DNA of 64,000 nucleotides from Embiotoca jacksoni (taxonomy: Eukaryota > Chordata > Actinopteri > Embiotocidae), in contig JAKOON010000001.1 in NCBI GenBank assembly GCA_022577435.1, forward strand, positions 604,874 to 668,873. The letters are read 5' to 3'. The notes beneath the pieces were generated by a model. It saw only the letters and a program-made list of their open reading frames with translations. It was not told where the DNA came from and did no database searches. The position numbers were made by a program, and so were the translations under genes. Below, in pieces: positions 11,701-23,100 of this stretch. Position 1 is the stretch's first letter; every line of letters starts with the position of its first letter.

Positions 11701-14700
11701 GAGTGTAATGCCGCCGTACCTGCCGGTGCCACCGCCCCGGGTAAAGGCAGAAATCTCTGCCTCCATTGTCACCTGTTCCTCTAATCATTTTCCGCCCGTC
11801 ATGCCACAATGGAGGAGGGCGATAACGATAACGAGGTGAAGCTAATACAGAGCCGTGGCGAGCCCCCCCTCCCCCCCCCCACCTCATCCTCTCCACCTCC
11901 CCCCCAACACAATGTTCAGATGTCTTCACTCCTTCACACACACACACACACACTATAATACACTCCTTAATGTAGAAACCCGTGTACACGCTCGCTTGCT
12001 GACACTCACATTTTTCTTTTTTTCTTTCAGACGTTTGAGCCGTTTTCATTCTGGCGCCAGCTGTCGAATCACCCGCACATTAACACAGCGACACACTTTA
12101 CTAGTTTCTTCATAAAACTAAATAATAAGTGAAGAATAGGAGAGTATGAAGTTATTTCTCTGCTTTGTTGAGGGTGTTTTTTCTTTTTTCTTTTTTTTTT
12201 TTAACTGGAAGCTAATTGGTTTGAATCCTGTTAGCGGTTAGCTCCATTTTGACTCTCTGCGCTCTAACCGTTGCCATAAGTTGGGTTTTGCTTTTGCAGT
12301 TTTGGGGGCATCACTTCTGAGGCACCAAGTGGAGCAAGAAATACAAGAAATCAGACAATCGGACAGGTTGGAAGCAAATTCAGAAGATGAAGCAACATTA
12401 AATGGTAAAAATATGACCCAAACTTTTGTAAACAATCTGAACAAACCTCGCTTCACTTCGCCTGACTTTCACTCACCGCTTCAGTCCTTTTGTAATTGTA
12501 GTCTGGACACCCTGTTAGCATGAAGGTCTGCTCAACCACTCTGAAAGGGCGGACCAATCAGCAAATAGTGGGCGTGGCTAAGTTCGATGATGTTGAACTA
12601 GTTCCGCTACTGATTGGTTAAAAGTAGATCCAATAGTATCAAAATGAACTTTGTTTTTTTGGGGGGTCTGGTTATACCAGGCTATAACAACCCAACCTCT
12701 GTTTCCATGGTAACCCACTGGACTCGCCCAGAATTGAGTTTTCATGTGACCATCATATTTATCTCACTTTTAGTTTCATAAAAACCTGTCTGATCGTCTC
12801 ACTGCTCGCGTTTCTTGCCCTGTTTTTTTTTTAAATTCTACTCTCACCTTGTTGTTTATTTAGGTCAGAGGGTTCCCAGCATGCTTTGCACTTCTTTTGA
12901 CAAACTGTTGCGGAGCAGCCAATCGCAAGGAGGAATCCCGACTGCTAAACCTCATGTTTAGCTTGTTGGAGCAACGCGTGGAATGAACTGTAGTGAATTG
13001 AATTATGGTCACAGGTCTTTGCAGGCTTTAAAAGTATATAAAAGCATTAATTCAAGACTTGTCTTCGAAAACAGTGAGACAACCACCAGCAGGCCCGAAG
13101 TCATTTCCCAATTGTGTATTGAACATAAATGATCTTTTTTTAGTTTTTTACTGTTGACAGATTTGCCAAGACCTCACTCATATTGTCTCCGATTTTATAT
13201 TTGTTTATGAAAGGGAAAGTTTTGGTGTATTGTTTTTTTTAACCTGGACCTTATTTTGTCCATTATTTGGGCTCTTAATGAATAATGGGGACAGCAATGT
13301 AAAAAAAAATTGGTCCCGTATTTTAATGGTCAGCATTCATGACAGACGTGCACCCTGACCCTGGTCTTTAACCACCTCTGATACCAAGTAATACCTTTAC
13401 ATTTTATACCTTTATTTGACTGGAGATAGACAGGAAACGTTGGGCAAGAGATGCAGCGAAGGAATCAAACTGTGAACTCACTGCTTGGGGCGTTTGGTTT
13501 GTGCCAAAACCACACAGCTATCAGTTTGCTTTGTAGAATAATGTACTTTGTAGTGTTTCACTTGCCAAAATTGACTGTTTACCTTGCAATCAAGACAGAG
13601 AAGAAAAGATCATTTTTCACTGACTTTACCACAAAACAAACACTTTAAAAACATGAAAAGAAGAAGGTAATCAGCTCTCTGGTTTCTTCTATCTATCCGT
13701 CAATCAAAACCCTCGATGCAGGAAAATTTGCCTAAATGACAACCCCACCTCACCCCACCCGTTCTCTCACCCTTCCTCACCCACATGCATGTGATGTTGC
13801 CTCGCCGGGCCTCACCAGCGAGGGGGGGCGATGAGAAGGCTGCTGCTCTCTGACTGCGTTTATCAGAGTCTGGCATCGCTGTAATTTCAGTGTTCAGATG
13901 CAATCGCCTCCCTGCTACCCTCAGGAGTAAACAATAACAAGCCCAAATACAATAGACAAACAAGGTCTGCAGGACATGTATGCACACACACACACATACA
14001 CACACACACATACAGGCATGCACAATAGAGTATGCTTCGAACACACAAACAATAATAAATGCAAACCACGAGAACCTTCTGTTCTCTGTCTGTAGCTGCT
14101 GCCGTGGAACAAAACATCTCGTTTCAGTCGGCGTTAACGTGAGAAAAACCACAAGATCTGTTGAAAGAAACTGGACTCAGATCAGATATTAAATCTGAAT
14201 ACAGTCAATAAACGAGAACCTGTTGTCATGAACATTTAACCAGGAATATAAAGAAATACTTTGCTGCTACACACTCCGAAGAGCCACTTCTGCGTTTCAG
14301 GTAGATGCAGGTTTCTGCTTTATGGCTAAAAGACTTCACATTTCTTATCAGACAGCACAACCTGGTGGACGTTTAATGAACTGCACGCCACGGATTTTCA
14401 CTGACAAGTGTGTCGAGAGGAACAGAAGGTAGAGATCACGCGGAGTGTCATTCATTTTTTTAATTATTAATCCTCGCCTGCAAATTCTTTCAAAGTCTTG
14501 TCTATTTGCGCAAGAAGGTCAAAGGTCATGATTAATATTGTTTGGGGATGGTTTATGTTGCTGATGGATGTTTTGGTCAGTGACAACAGATTTATGCTTA
14601 CATTTTCACCAAGAATACCAACAAAGCAAATAATGAGGCATAAAAATCTAATTTTAATTAATTTGATTAATTAAAAGTTTGGACTGTTGGCCACAAAAAA

Positions 14701-14959
14701 AAACTAGAAAAACAAAAAGGAATTCTGCGATTAAACTGTTAAATTTGAGAAACAAATCATAGTTGAGACAGAATTGAGATTATTTTGTAAATCGAGACTA
14801 TTTGAGGAAAAAATAACTAAGTATGCAGTGAAACGCAATAAAACACCACAGACTTAAAAATGACGACTCAAAATTAAGACCTCTGAAAAAAAAACACAAC
14901 AGATTGCATTTGATGAAGGAATACGTGTCAAGATTTTATTGAGGTGTTTTTCTTCTGTT

Positions 14960-15115
14960 TATTTCAGACCTGAGGAATAACAACACCGTACAATCCACGC
15001 GGACGTTTTAGGGGAACTGAAGTCGTTCTCTTCAAAGCCACCAGACTCCTTCGACAAAACCAGTTCATTTAGCTGGCAGGACGCGTGAGCTGCAGGTCAC
15101 CGCCGCCTCGGTGAG
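14960..15115. repeat. Possible dispersed fish repeat
   Basis: A compact block preceded by TTTATTTCAG and ending CCTCGGTGAGT, so it looks superficially like an exon, but every plus-strand frame has stops. Its middle (near 15025-15075) contains a GCCACCAGACTCC motif that I remember as recurring in non-coding fish DNA. I therefore favour a dispersed repeat, with a non-coding exon as the alternative. Confidence 0.3.
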
Positions 15116-15345
15116 TTAGTTTATCACCATTATTTTGTTGTTGTTTTTTTTTGCAATCTATTTCAGCATTTCTTTATTTATTCTTTTTTTTTATCCTGTC
15201 TGAGAGAGCATCGCTATTAATGTGATCAATTAGCAAGTGGGCACTCTCCCTTCTCTCTGCACTGTATTAGTGCTGCAGAGGTTAAGCTCCGCCCACAGTT
15301 GAGACACACAGAGATCAGAGGACAGAAACCTGCAACTGCATCCAG

Positions 15346-15370
<25 letters not shown>
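15346..15370. repeat. Poly(A) tract
   Basis: About 25 A on the plus strand, possibly the tail of a small retroposon covering roughly 15240-15345. That body was not identified. Confidence 0.7.
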
Positions 15371-15377
<7 letters not shown>

Positions 15378-15945
15378 CATGCTGTTGAATTTTAAGCTGA
15401 GATACAAAATGAGTAAGTTGTGTATCAAATAGTTATTGTTCACACAAAAGAAGATTATTCAGCTGATCTGGGTGGAGCTCAGCTATGTGAAATCTTTCTA
15501 AACACCTTATCTGAACTAACTCCAGTGAGTTGACAGATGGATATAGCAGCTTCAGTTTCTTTCTCTCAGCAAGATAAAGCAGTTAAAATAGTCAATATAT
15601 AATCATGTTTACTTAAACCAATTATTTTGTATTTTTTAGGTGACTTAAAGGCATTTTGTTTCTGACCCACTGTTGAACATCTGTCACGGTACAGCTGCTC
15701 CAAAATAAAGAACCCCTCATCTACTTCAGGTAATACTCTTGTCTATGCACAAGTACCTCACACAAGCCCCCCACTTCAAACTAATTGAACTATCCCTTTA
15801 ATGGCTGCCTTTGAAAAACCAGCTAATGTTATGTTAATGAATTCCAAAGCCTCAACAGTCATCTCAGTCATCAAGCTTTTATTATTGAGAGGAACGGTTA
15901 GAGATACAGGAACAGATGAAAGGAGTGACAGGTCTGTGTAAGAGG

Positions 15946-15951
15946 TTTATT
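15946..15951 (-). promoter_or_regulatory. ATP5F1C polyadenylation signal
   Basis: Minus-strand AATAAA about 115 nt after the ATP5F1C stop codon in the last exon, the expected place for the 3' end signal. Cleavage would fall near 15920-15935. Confidence 0.8.
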
Positions 15952-16064
15952 TTCTCCATATATTTTACAAATAGAAGCACGAATGTTCATTAGATTCTCG
16001 ACAACCGACGTGTCCGAAGTACTTTGAAGGGCTATCGGCGAATGGAAACGATGGTCTCGCCTGT

Positions 16065-19000
16065 TTATCTGCGAAGAAAGAGACACAAAAAAGAAGGTCA
16101 GACGTCGACTAATAAAAAAAAAAAAAAAACATCATCTAGACCTGGAGGGGGACTTTAACTCCTCTGTAAAGCTAAGGGGACGTCTAGTCTATTAAACCCT
16201 TCCATTACAGTCTACTCTAGCATGTTACCTCCTCTGTTATGACAAGCCTCAGTTCCTGAGTTCAGCAGAAGGTGACGAGGAGCAGATTAGGTCAGAGAGG
16301 GAGAATTAGTCATGAAAGAATGTGACAGTGTTTGGAAATTCAAAAGGACACGCGTAGCTAAAGAGGGAGTCTTTAGGGAGGAGAGCAAAAAGAAGAGGTC
16401 TCGGAGGTCAGAGAAGTTAGCGGAGCGAAGGAGGATCATAATGAAAGAGGCTGAGTCACAGAAGGCAGTTCACAAATGAAAGGAGGAAGGTGGGAAAGTG
16501 GCTGAATAAAAAAAAAAAAAAGAAAGAAAGAGAGAAGATGAGGCTGAGGAGAGATAATACCGAGGACACGGGGGAAGGAAGAAAAACTTACAGAGCAGCA
16601 GCTCCAGAGATGATCTCAATGAGCTCCTTGGTGATGACCGCCTGTCTGGTGCGGTTGAAGGTGAGGGTCAGCTTGTCAATCATCTCGGCTGAAGGGAAGG
16701 CAGAGAAACGAGTCAATGTCAGATGAACTTCTTTGCAGAGACGGTGGAAAGTTTTAAAAAGCATGAATCGGCACAAACATTTTTAATATCAAGGAGTTAT
16801 TTTCACGATTCGTGACTTTACACAATCAGAGTCTTAGCAGTTACTTTTCTGTCAGTCTAATATTTTCCAGAGATTTTGTTTGCTGCGATGTTTTAAAAAT
16901 CAGGTTGTTGACAAACTATATTTAGAGCAGAGCAGCGTTTTTAGCCGACCACAGCATTTGAGAGGCTCCTGCTTATTCTCCTTATTCTTAAGTGCTATAA
17001 ATTGCTAAATCGGAGTGATTACGAACTGTAAATTTAGCGCAGCTTAAAAGTGCTGTTAGGCTTCCCGATTAAAATACATCGATCCACGAAGAATTATGCT
17101 ACTCTTTCAATCTCTGAGTTGAAATCAGAAATCAAAGCAGTGAACAACAGAAAATTTCACAAAACATTTACGACTATGTTTTTGAATTTCTGCAAAATAA
17201 TTAAATTACTTTTAGGCAGATTTAAGAGCAGCATTTGAATTATTATTAAAAATAAAAATAAAAAAATTTGAATGTTGATTTTCAGTAAAATACATTAAAT
17301 CTTAAAGAAAAGCAAAATTTGTTTTGTTTCCTGCAGCCAGATTCATTTTTGGCTCTTCAGAGGAAACGACCTCTGATTTTGATCAAATTTCTTTTTTAAA
17401 ACACATCCTCTCCACAAACATCCAGATCAGCTCCCTGATCCACCGGGATGTACGGCGTCGTTAACCAGGCGGTCCGGAGTCTTACAGGCGTTCTTGCTGG
17501 CGCTGTCCATGGCGGTCATCCTGGCGCTCTGCTCGCTGGTGGACGACTCCCTCATGGCCAAGTAGATGATGTTGACCAGAGCGAACTCCTGGTAGTTCCT
17601 CAGCACGTCGGCGTCGATGTCGTCGTAGACGCCCATGGTCTCTGTCGGTGGAGAGAGGGGAGTCACGTGATCAAAAATCTCCGGCATCGACTCGTGTTAA
17701 ACTGCTGTAAAAAAAACAACAACAAAACACAAAAACAAGCGGTGCTACCGGAGTTAGAAACGATGTCCGAGGAGAACACGGGCTTCTGGGTCGTCTTGTA
17801 CGAGATAACGGACCTGCACGAGGAGACAGAGGTCAGTTATTTTTGCATTCTCGTTTTTTTTTAGTTTTTTTTTACACAGATCCAAATGAAGAAGACGGCA
17901 TCGTACCTGAAAGTGTTGAAGATGATGGATCCTTGGTCGTACTCGTATCCGGAGTTGAGCAGCTCGGTGGCCACGATGGAGGCGTCGCCGAAGCTCGGGG
18001 GCTTACGGCCGATATCCTTACAGTTCAGCATGATGTGTTTCCCATGAGTTCTGGTGAGCAACCGTGGAGATTATAAAAAAAAAAAATCACAGCGAAATAA
18101 TCAATTCTGATTCATATTTTACTTTATATTTGGATGGATTTTAGTTTGAGTCCAACAGTTTTTATGAGAAAGGAAATATTAGCCTAAATACGGCTTCATC
18201 TGGCAGAGAATTAACATGTAGAAGAAACGATATAAAAACTTTGAATATTACAGAAATTCTGGCCATTGACAGCTTTTATGCTTAAAAAAAACAAAACAAC
18301 AACGAAGCAATTACAGTAATCAAATCATTATAAAAAACTAGAGCTGATTACTATTATTTAAACAGCTTCATCCTCTTTATAATAAGGAGGCGAGAGACTA
18401 AAATGAAAGAAGTCATCACAAATATGATTTAATAAGTGCTCAGCGAAGGTAAAACACACGAAGACCCGACTCGTGTCCTTCGTCCCGCGCCTCCTCCCTC
18501 GTCCCGCGCCTCCTCCCTCGTACCTGTGCAGCAGGGCTCTCAGCTTGTCTCCCACGTTGACCACCATCACCTCCTTCCCGACGCTGGTCAGGGCGCTGAC
18601 CTCGGCCTTGATGGTCTTGGCCACGCTGGAGTGGATGGCGCCGCAGAGTCCGCGGTCGGAGCTCACGCCGACGAGCAGGTGCTTGGCGGCCTTGTCCTCC
18701 GGCGCCTTGATCTCCGCCTTCTCGTACAGGGCTGCGGAGCGAAAAGAGAAAAAGTGGAATCAATATGTAAAACACACCATCGAGAGAGAGAAAAAAAAAC
18801 ACATTCATATTTGAAAGGCGACGGCACGGCGAGCGTACCCAGAGAACCGGTGCCGTAGACGCGCGCCGGCTTCAGCGCCCGCTCGGCGCGGGCGTACTTG
18901 GCGGCGGCCACCATCTTCATGGACTTCGTGATTTTCTGGATGTTCTTGATGGACTTCAGCCGAATGGTGACTGGAAGGAAAAAAAACAAACAAACAAACG

Positions 19001-19733
19001 ACGTCAGGTCTCTTCTGACGCGTTCGATCTCATTTTCTTTACTATATTTTTTTTTTAAAACGTTGCTTTATATCTGTTTAATAAATTATTGTTATCAAAC
19101 CCTTTTTTCTTAAACAGGTGCTCTTGAATTGTCTTATTGGACTAGTTGTTTTTTTTACATGCACACAGAGGTGACTGTCCTTTCACTCCCTTTGTGACAG
19201 GTAATATTCAGATTGTGTGTCCGCCGTGTTGTTCATGTATAATACGACTCTTATGTGTTGTTTTGCACATGTCTTTTTGTCCCCCTGTCAGCTGATCAGT
19301 ACTTACTGTCCTTCAGGGTCGCCATGCTCCTCACCTGCCCACTGGCAACACAAACAGAGAAGCGACATATAACAGCATTATTAACAGGCCACAACAACAA
19401 CAACAACAAGCTCACAGCTGCTGGCGGCGTTGACACATTTCTACTAAACTTTAAAAAAAAAAAAAAAGGGTCAGATTTTTGCTGTTTTGCTTCTTCATCA
19501 ATGTCACAACGTTAGAAACGTCAGCTAGCATTAGCAGCTAGCTCGTCCCATTCGCGGCCTGCTCCTCCCAGCGTCCTCTGCGTCCCTCACAACCTCTAAA
19601 CTTACACACTAAATCATATGTGAAGTACAAACTTTAAAAAGTCAACTTTAAAAACCTGCCGTGAACGTATTTTAAGTCTTTTTTTATATCGTTACCATTG
19701 TGGGTAGAACAACGCGCTGGTCCTGGCGAACAT
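16065..19733 (-). CDS. ATP5F1C: ATP synthase F1 subunit gamma, mitochondrial (9 exons)
   Basis: Central rotor stalk of mitochondrial F1-ATPase; it couples proton flow through Fo to ATP synthesis in the alpha3-beta3 ring. Coding exons (minus strand): 19733-19696, 19341-19307, 18970-18839, 18731-18524, 18050-17907, 17813-17749, 17641-17486, 16688-16592, 16068-16065. They join in frame to 292 residues (mammals about 298). Residues 1-19 form a basic presequence (MFARTSALFY start); the mature form begins ATLKDI. The N-terminal rotor helix (LKSIKNIQKITKSMKMV), the SSDRGLCGAIHS core and the C-terminal helix ending ELIEIISGAAAL are all recognisable. All junctions are GT-AG. The start is the only ATG before the presequence. 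It is head-to-head with KIN across 456 bp. The last intron interrupts the final Leu codon, and the stop lies just inside the terminal exon. A 20-bp duplication (about 18481-18520) abuts the exon 4 donor. Confidence 0.97.
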
Positions 19734-20189
19734 GGTTACCGCTATGAAGGTCAGACACGCAGGACTGCGCAGGCGCAAGCTTAAAGGCAAAATGGAAGAA
19801 CGATGCCTTCAAGGACCGCCTGAAATTCGGGTACGCAAGAAACTATAACGTGCTTTCGTTCCCCCGATTGCGGTAAAAAAAATAAATCTTTAGAACAAAA
19901 ATCTCAAACAACTATTTGTATAAAAGAACTGGGCCGAAGTAGAGGTTTTTTTTTTTGTTTCGGTTATTAAGTGAAACGTTTTGATAAATCGTAAACGACG
20001 GTGTTTTTGGGGAAACATCCGACGTTTCCGAGCTCACGAAATGCGGCAAGAAGTTATCGCGAGATTCCAGCTTCGTCGCGAGGTTATGATGTGAACACCC
20101 GGAAACTGCCCGTAGCGGTTAGCTCGTGTTTTAGACGTTGTGTGAGCAAACAATTCAAAAATAACAACAACAAAAACAAAAAATCAGAA
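19734..20189. promoter_or_regulatory. Bidirectional ATP5F1C/KIN promoter
   Basis: The two start codons are 456 bp apart and point away from each other, as in mammals. A TGCGCAGGCGCA sequence at 19766-19777 fits the palindromic NRF-1 consensus, which is common at nuclear genes for respiratory-chain subunits. AAAATGGAAG near 19788 is weakly YY1-like. TCGCGAGA at 20057-20064 is most of the TCTCGCGAGA element bound by BANP/ZBTB33 at housekeeping promoters. No TATA box is evident at a convincing distance. Transcription starts were not determined. Confidence 0.75.
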
Positions 20190-23100
20190 ATGGGGAAAGC
20201 AGATTTTCTTTCCCCGAAGGCGATAGCCAACCGAATAAAGTCCAAAGGGCTCCAGAAGTTACGATGGTATTGTCAGATGTGTCAGAAACAATGCCGAGAC
20301 GAGGTTCGACGTTTATTTCATCATATTTTTAATATATTTGTTTGTTTTTTTAGTGTTTTAAACTCGTTTTTGTAACTTGTTTGTTTTACAGAACGGCTTC
20401 AAGTGTCACTGCATGTCGGAGTCCCACCAGAGACAGCTGCTGCTGGCTTCAGAGGATCCCAACAAGTTCATGGACTTCTTCTCAGAGTGAGTGAAGCTGC
20501 TATTTATCAATAATAATAACAATTAATCATAATAATAATTAATCATAATGATGAACTTTATTTGTATCGCACCTTTCACGCAAGAAATGCAGCTCAAAGT
20601 GCTTCACAGCGAGATAATCACGTAAATACAGATATGAAGGAACATTACAAAAATATACAGAAAAGAAAATGAGATGCAAGAAAAAAACAGATCAAATTAA
20701 ATCTAAATTAAACACGAATAGATAAAATGTCAAGTAAGCGATGTGCATTTTAAAAGGCACGGTAGTTCAAAGTGCAAGAGAGCTTCGAGGTTTAAGTAAA
20801 GAGATATAAGTAAAGTAAAGAGCTTATAACAGAAAAGACATTTTAAATTAAAAAAAAAAAAAGGATAAAAGAGTTCACGCTTGTTTCTTCTTCTCGCAGT
20901 GAGTTTAAGAGCGAATTCCTGGAGCTGCTCAGCAGACGATTCGGTGAGAGATTCCTTCACGTTTCCTCTTAACGGCATTTAGGTTTCAAAACACAAGTGT
21001 GTGTGGAAAAGAATAAATACCCAGATTTATATGCTTTTTTTTTTTCCCACTTATATTTGTGTTATGACACAACGTAAAACGTATTACTACAGTTTTAACA
21101 TAAATTGTTGTCATTCCTGGAACCAGAATATTAAGACGTTTGGCTCGTCATGAGTTTTCTTCTGAGTTTATATAGTTTGATTGCTTACAGGAGCTTTGCA
21201 GGAGAAATAACTGAATTTCTGTTTTTTGTTTTTTTTCTGTGTCTGTTGTTGTTGTCGCTCTTTTTCTCGCGCTCCAGGGACCAAGCGAGTGCACAACAAC
21301 ATCGTGTACAACGAGTACATCAGCGACCGCGAGCACGTCCACATGAACTCCACTCAGTGGGAGACTCTCACCGACTTCACCAAGTGGCTCGGCAGAGAAG
21401 GTGAAGCTTTACGCGATAACTAGAAATGCACTTCTTGTTTTTTGTGAATACTGGTGTTTGTTTTTTTTTCCCCTGCGATGATCCCAAGTTTCAGCTTTTT
21501 TTTTTTTTTTTGTGTTACTTGTTTTGCAGGTTAAGTTGTTGTAAAAATAAAAATGTATGAAGGTAAAACATTCCTTAAAATACAAGTTGACAAAAGTTAT
21601 TTCAGGACAAAATGTGACAGGATAAGTTGCAGCTTTGGAAATCATTTCTCAATAGTTTTGCACAATTTTCTGAAATGCTGAAGACGAAACAACCAAATAG
21701 ATTAATCGAGAAAATAATGAACTGATGAATCAATAATGAAAAGAAGAAAAAAAAAATCATACGTTGCTGCCCGAGTATCCAAACAAGAATAGTGACCTTG
21801 ACCATACGGAGCTGAATGTTGATGATAGTGTCTGAGGAGTAAAGCTCATACAAAAGGCGTTATTACCAAACTTAAAATATATTTTAAGGAAGAAATGTCA
21901 GACCAAACATTCGGTGCAATAACTTCCACGTAAAGAAAGTGTTTTAAATTCCCGCTGCTCTTTTTAATGTCACTTTTAGGCTTTTGTAAAGTGGACGAGA
22001 CCCCTAAAGGCTGGTACATCCAGTACATCGACCGCGACCCGGAGACCATCCGCCGCCAGGAGGAGCAGGCGAGGAAGAAGAAGCAGGAGCTAGACGACGA
22101 GGAGCGGAGCGCCCGGTTCATCGAGGATCAGGTCCGAAGGGGCCGTGACGGCAAGGAGACGGACGTGAGTACCATTAAACTTGAGCCAAAACAGACCAGA
22201 AGATACTTTATTTGTTTTTGCAATTAAGGTAAATGTTTTTCTGTCTTTTGTTATGTAGGAAACTCCAGTTTATACGGAGCTCAAACGTGAGAGTGAAGAA
22301 GAAAAAGGTGAGTGTTTTTTTTGTTTTTTCTTCCATGATGAATAAATTTGCAAGAATTCTTTCCCTCCATTCACCCATTCATGGTTTTTTTTCACTCTTC
22401 CAGTTGCTTTCAACCTTGGTGGTTGTTCTTCTGTAGCTGGACCCTCCAAAACAAGGTACCGAGGGTGCAGGTTGTATAATTATATAACTCAACCTTTCTG
22501 TATGTAACTGGTTGTTCGTGTCTCCCTTCAGCTCTGCGCTCGGTGCCAGCGCTCTCAAAGCAGCAGCGGCGTCGTCATCCTCGGTGAAGAGGAAGGATCC
22601 ATCCTCCAGTTCGGAGTCCAGAAGGGAGAAGAAGAAGAAATCCGCTCTGGAGGAGATCATAGAGGTTCAATTCAGTTTTATTCCCGTAGCGATATACATA
22701 GTGAATACATCTTTCTCAACCGCTGAGGGTGAGGGGAGAGCGGAGAGAGAAAAGAACAGCGTAGAGATACAAGGGACGATAAACGTTTGGTATGTTGGTG
22801 GGGCGAGTCGTCGCAGGCTAAAACTATGCAGGTCGAGAGCACCAAACTCCGGGAGCGAGGAGATGATAAACAAAACTACAAAAGAGACCATTTGTAAAGA
22901 CAGAGATGCAGCGGTGGGAAATGGAGAAGGAAATGGAAGGAGATCAGTGAATCTACGCCTACAACAGTATAACTAAGGGGATGTCTCAAGGTCACCCGAG
23001 CCATTCCCAAAAAACTTTGTCAAAACAGGGAAGTTTTAAGCCCAAACTTAAAAGTAGAGATTCCGTAAGTGTTTGCGTTTGTACTCGGAGAGAATTTATT

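Larger units (their letters stand above)
1..15900. other. Gene-poor flank, no protein gene recognised
   Basis: I found no exon series, signal peptide or conserved domain in this stretch on either strand. The open frames present are either translations of CA/TG microsatellites (Cys-Val or His-Thr runs) or short unrelated frames. The region holds many simple repeats, G-rich and purine tracts, and several dispersed-repeat relics listed separately. In mammals TAF3 lies downstream of ATP5F1C in the same orientation, so TAF3 would be expected here on the minus strand. I could not see its histone-fold N-terminal exon or its PHD finger, so the stretch may be intergenic, may be a TAF3 intron, or synteny may be broken. 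Intervals with nothing distinctive are 1-526, 892-1770, 2171-2790, 3200-4370, 5870-6230, 6620-7160, 8760-9600 and 12000-13700. Confidence 0.6.

Noticed and set aside
14960..15115. Coding exon flanked by AG and GTGAGT
   Set aside because: All plus-strand frames contain stops, and the core resembles a dispersed fish repeat.
20001..20189. N-terminal extension of KIN upstream of 20190
   Set aside because: The frame is open upstream, but there is no ATG start in it. The start at 20190 matches the family and has a strong context.
22512..22976. 154-residue plus-strand open frame across KIN exon 8
   Set aside because: It is exon 8 read through into the retroposon-like intron sequence. The family continues at 23140 instead.
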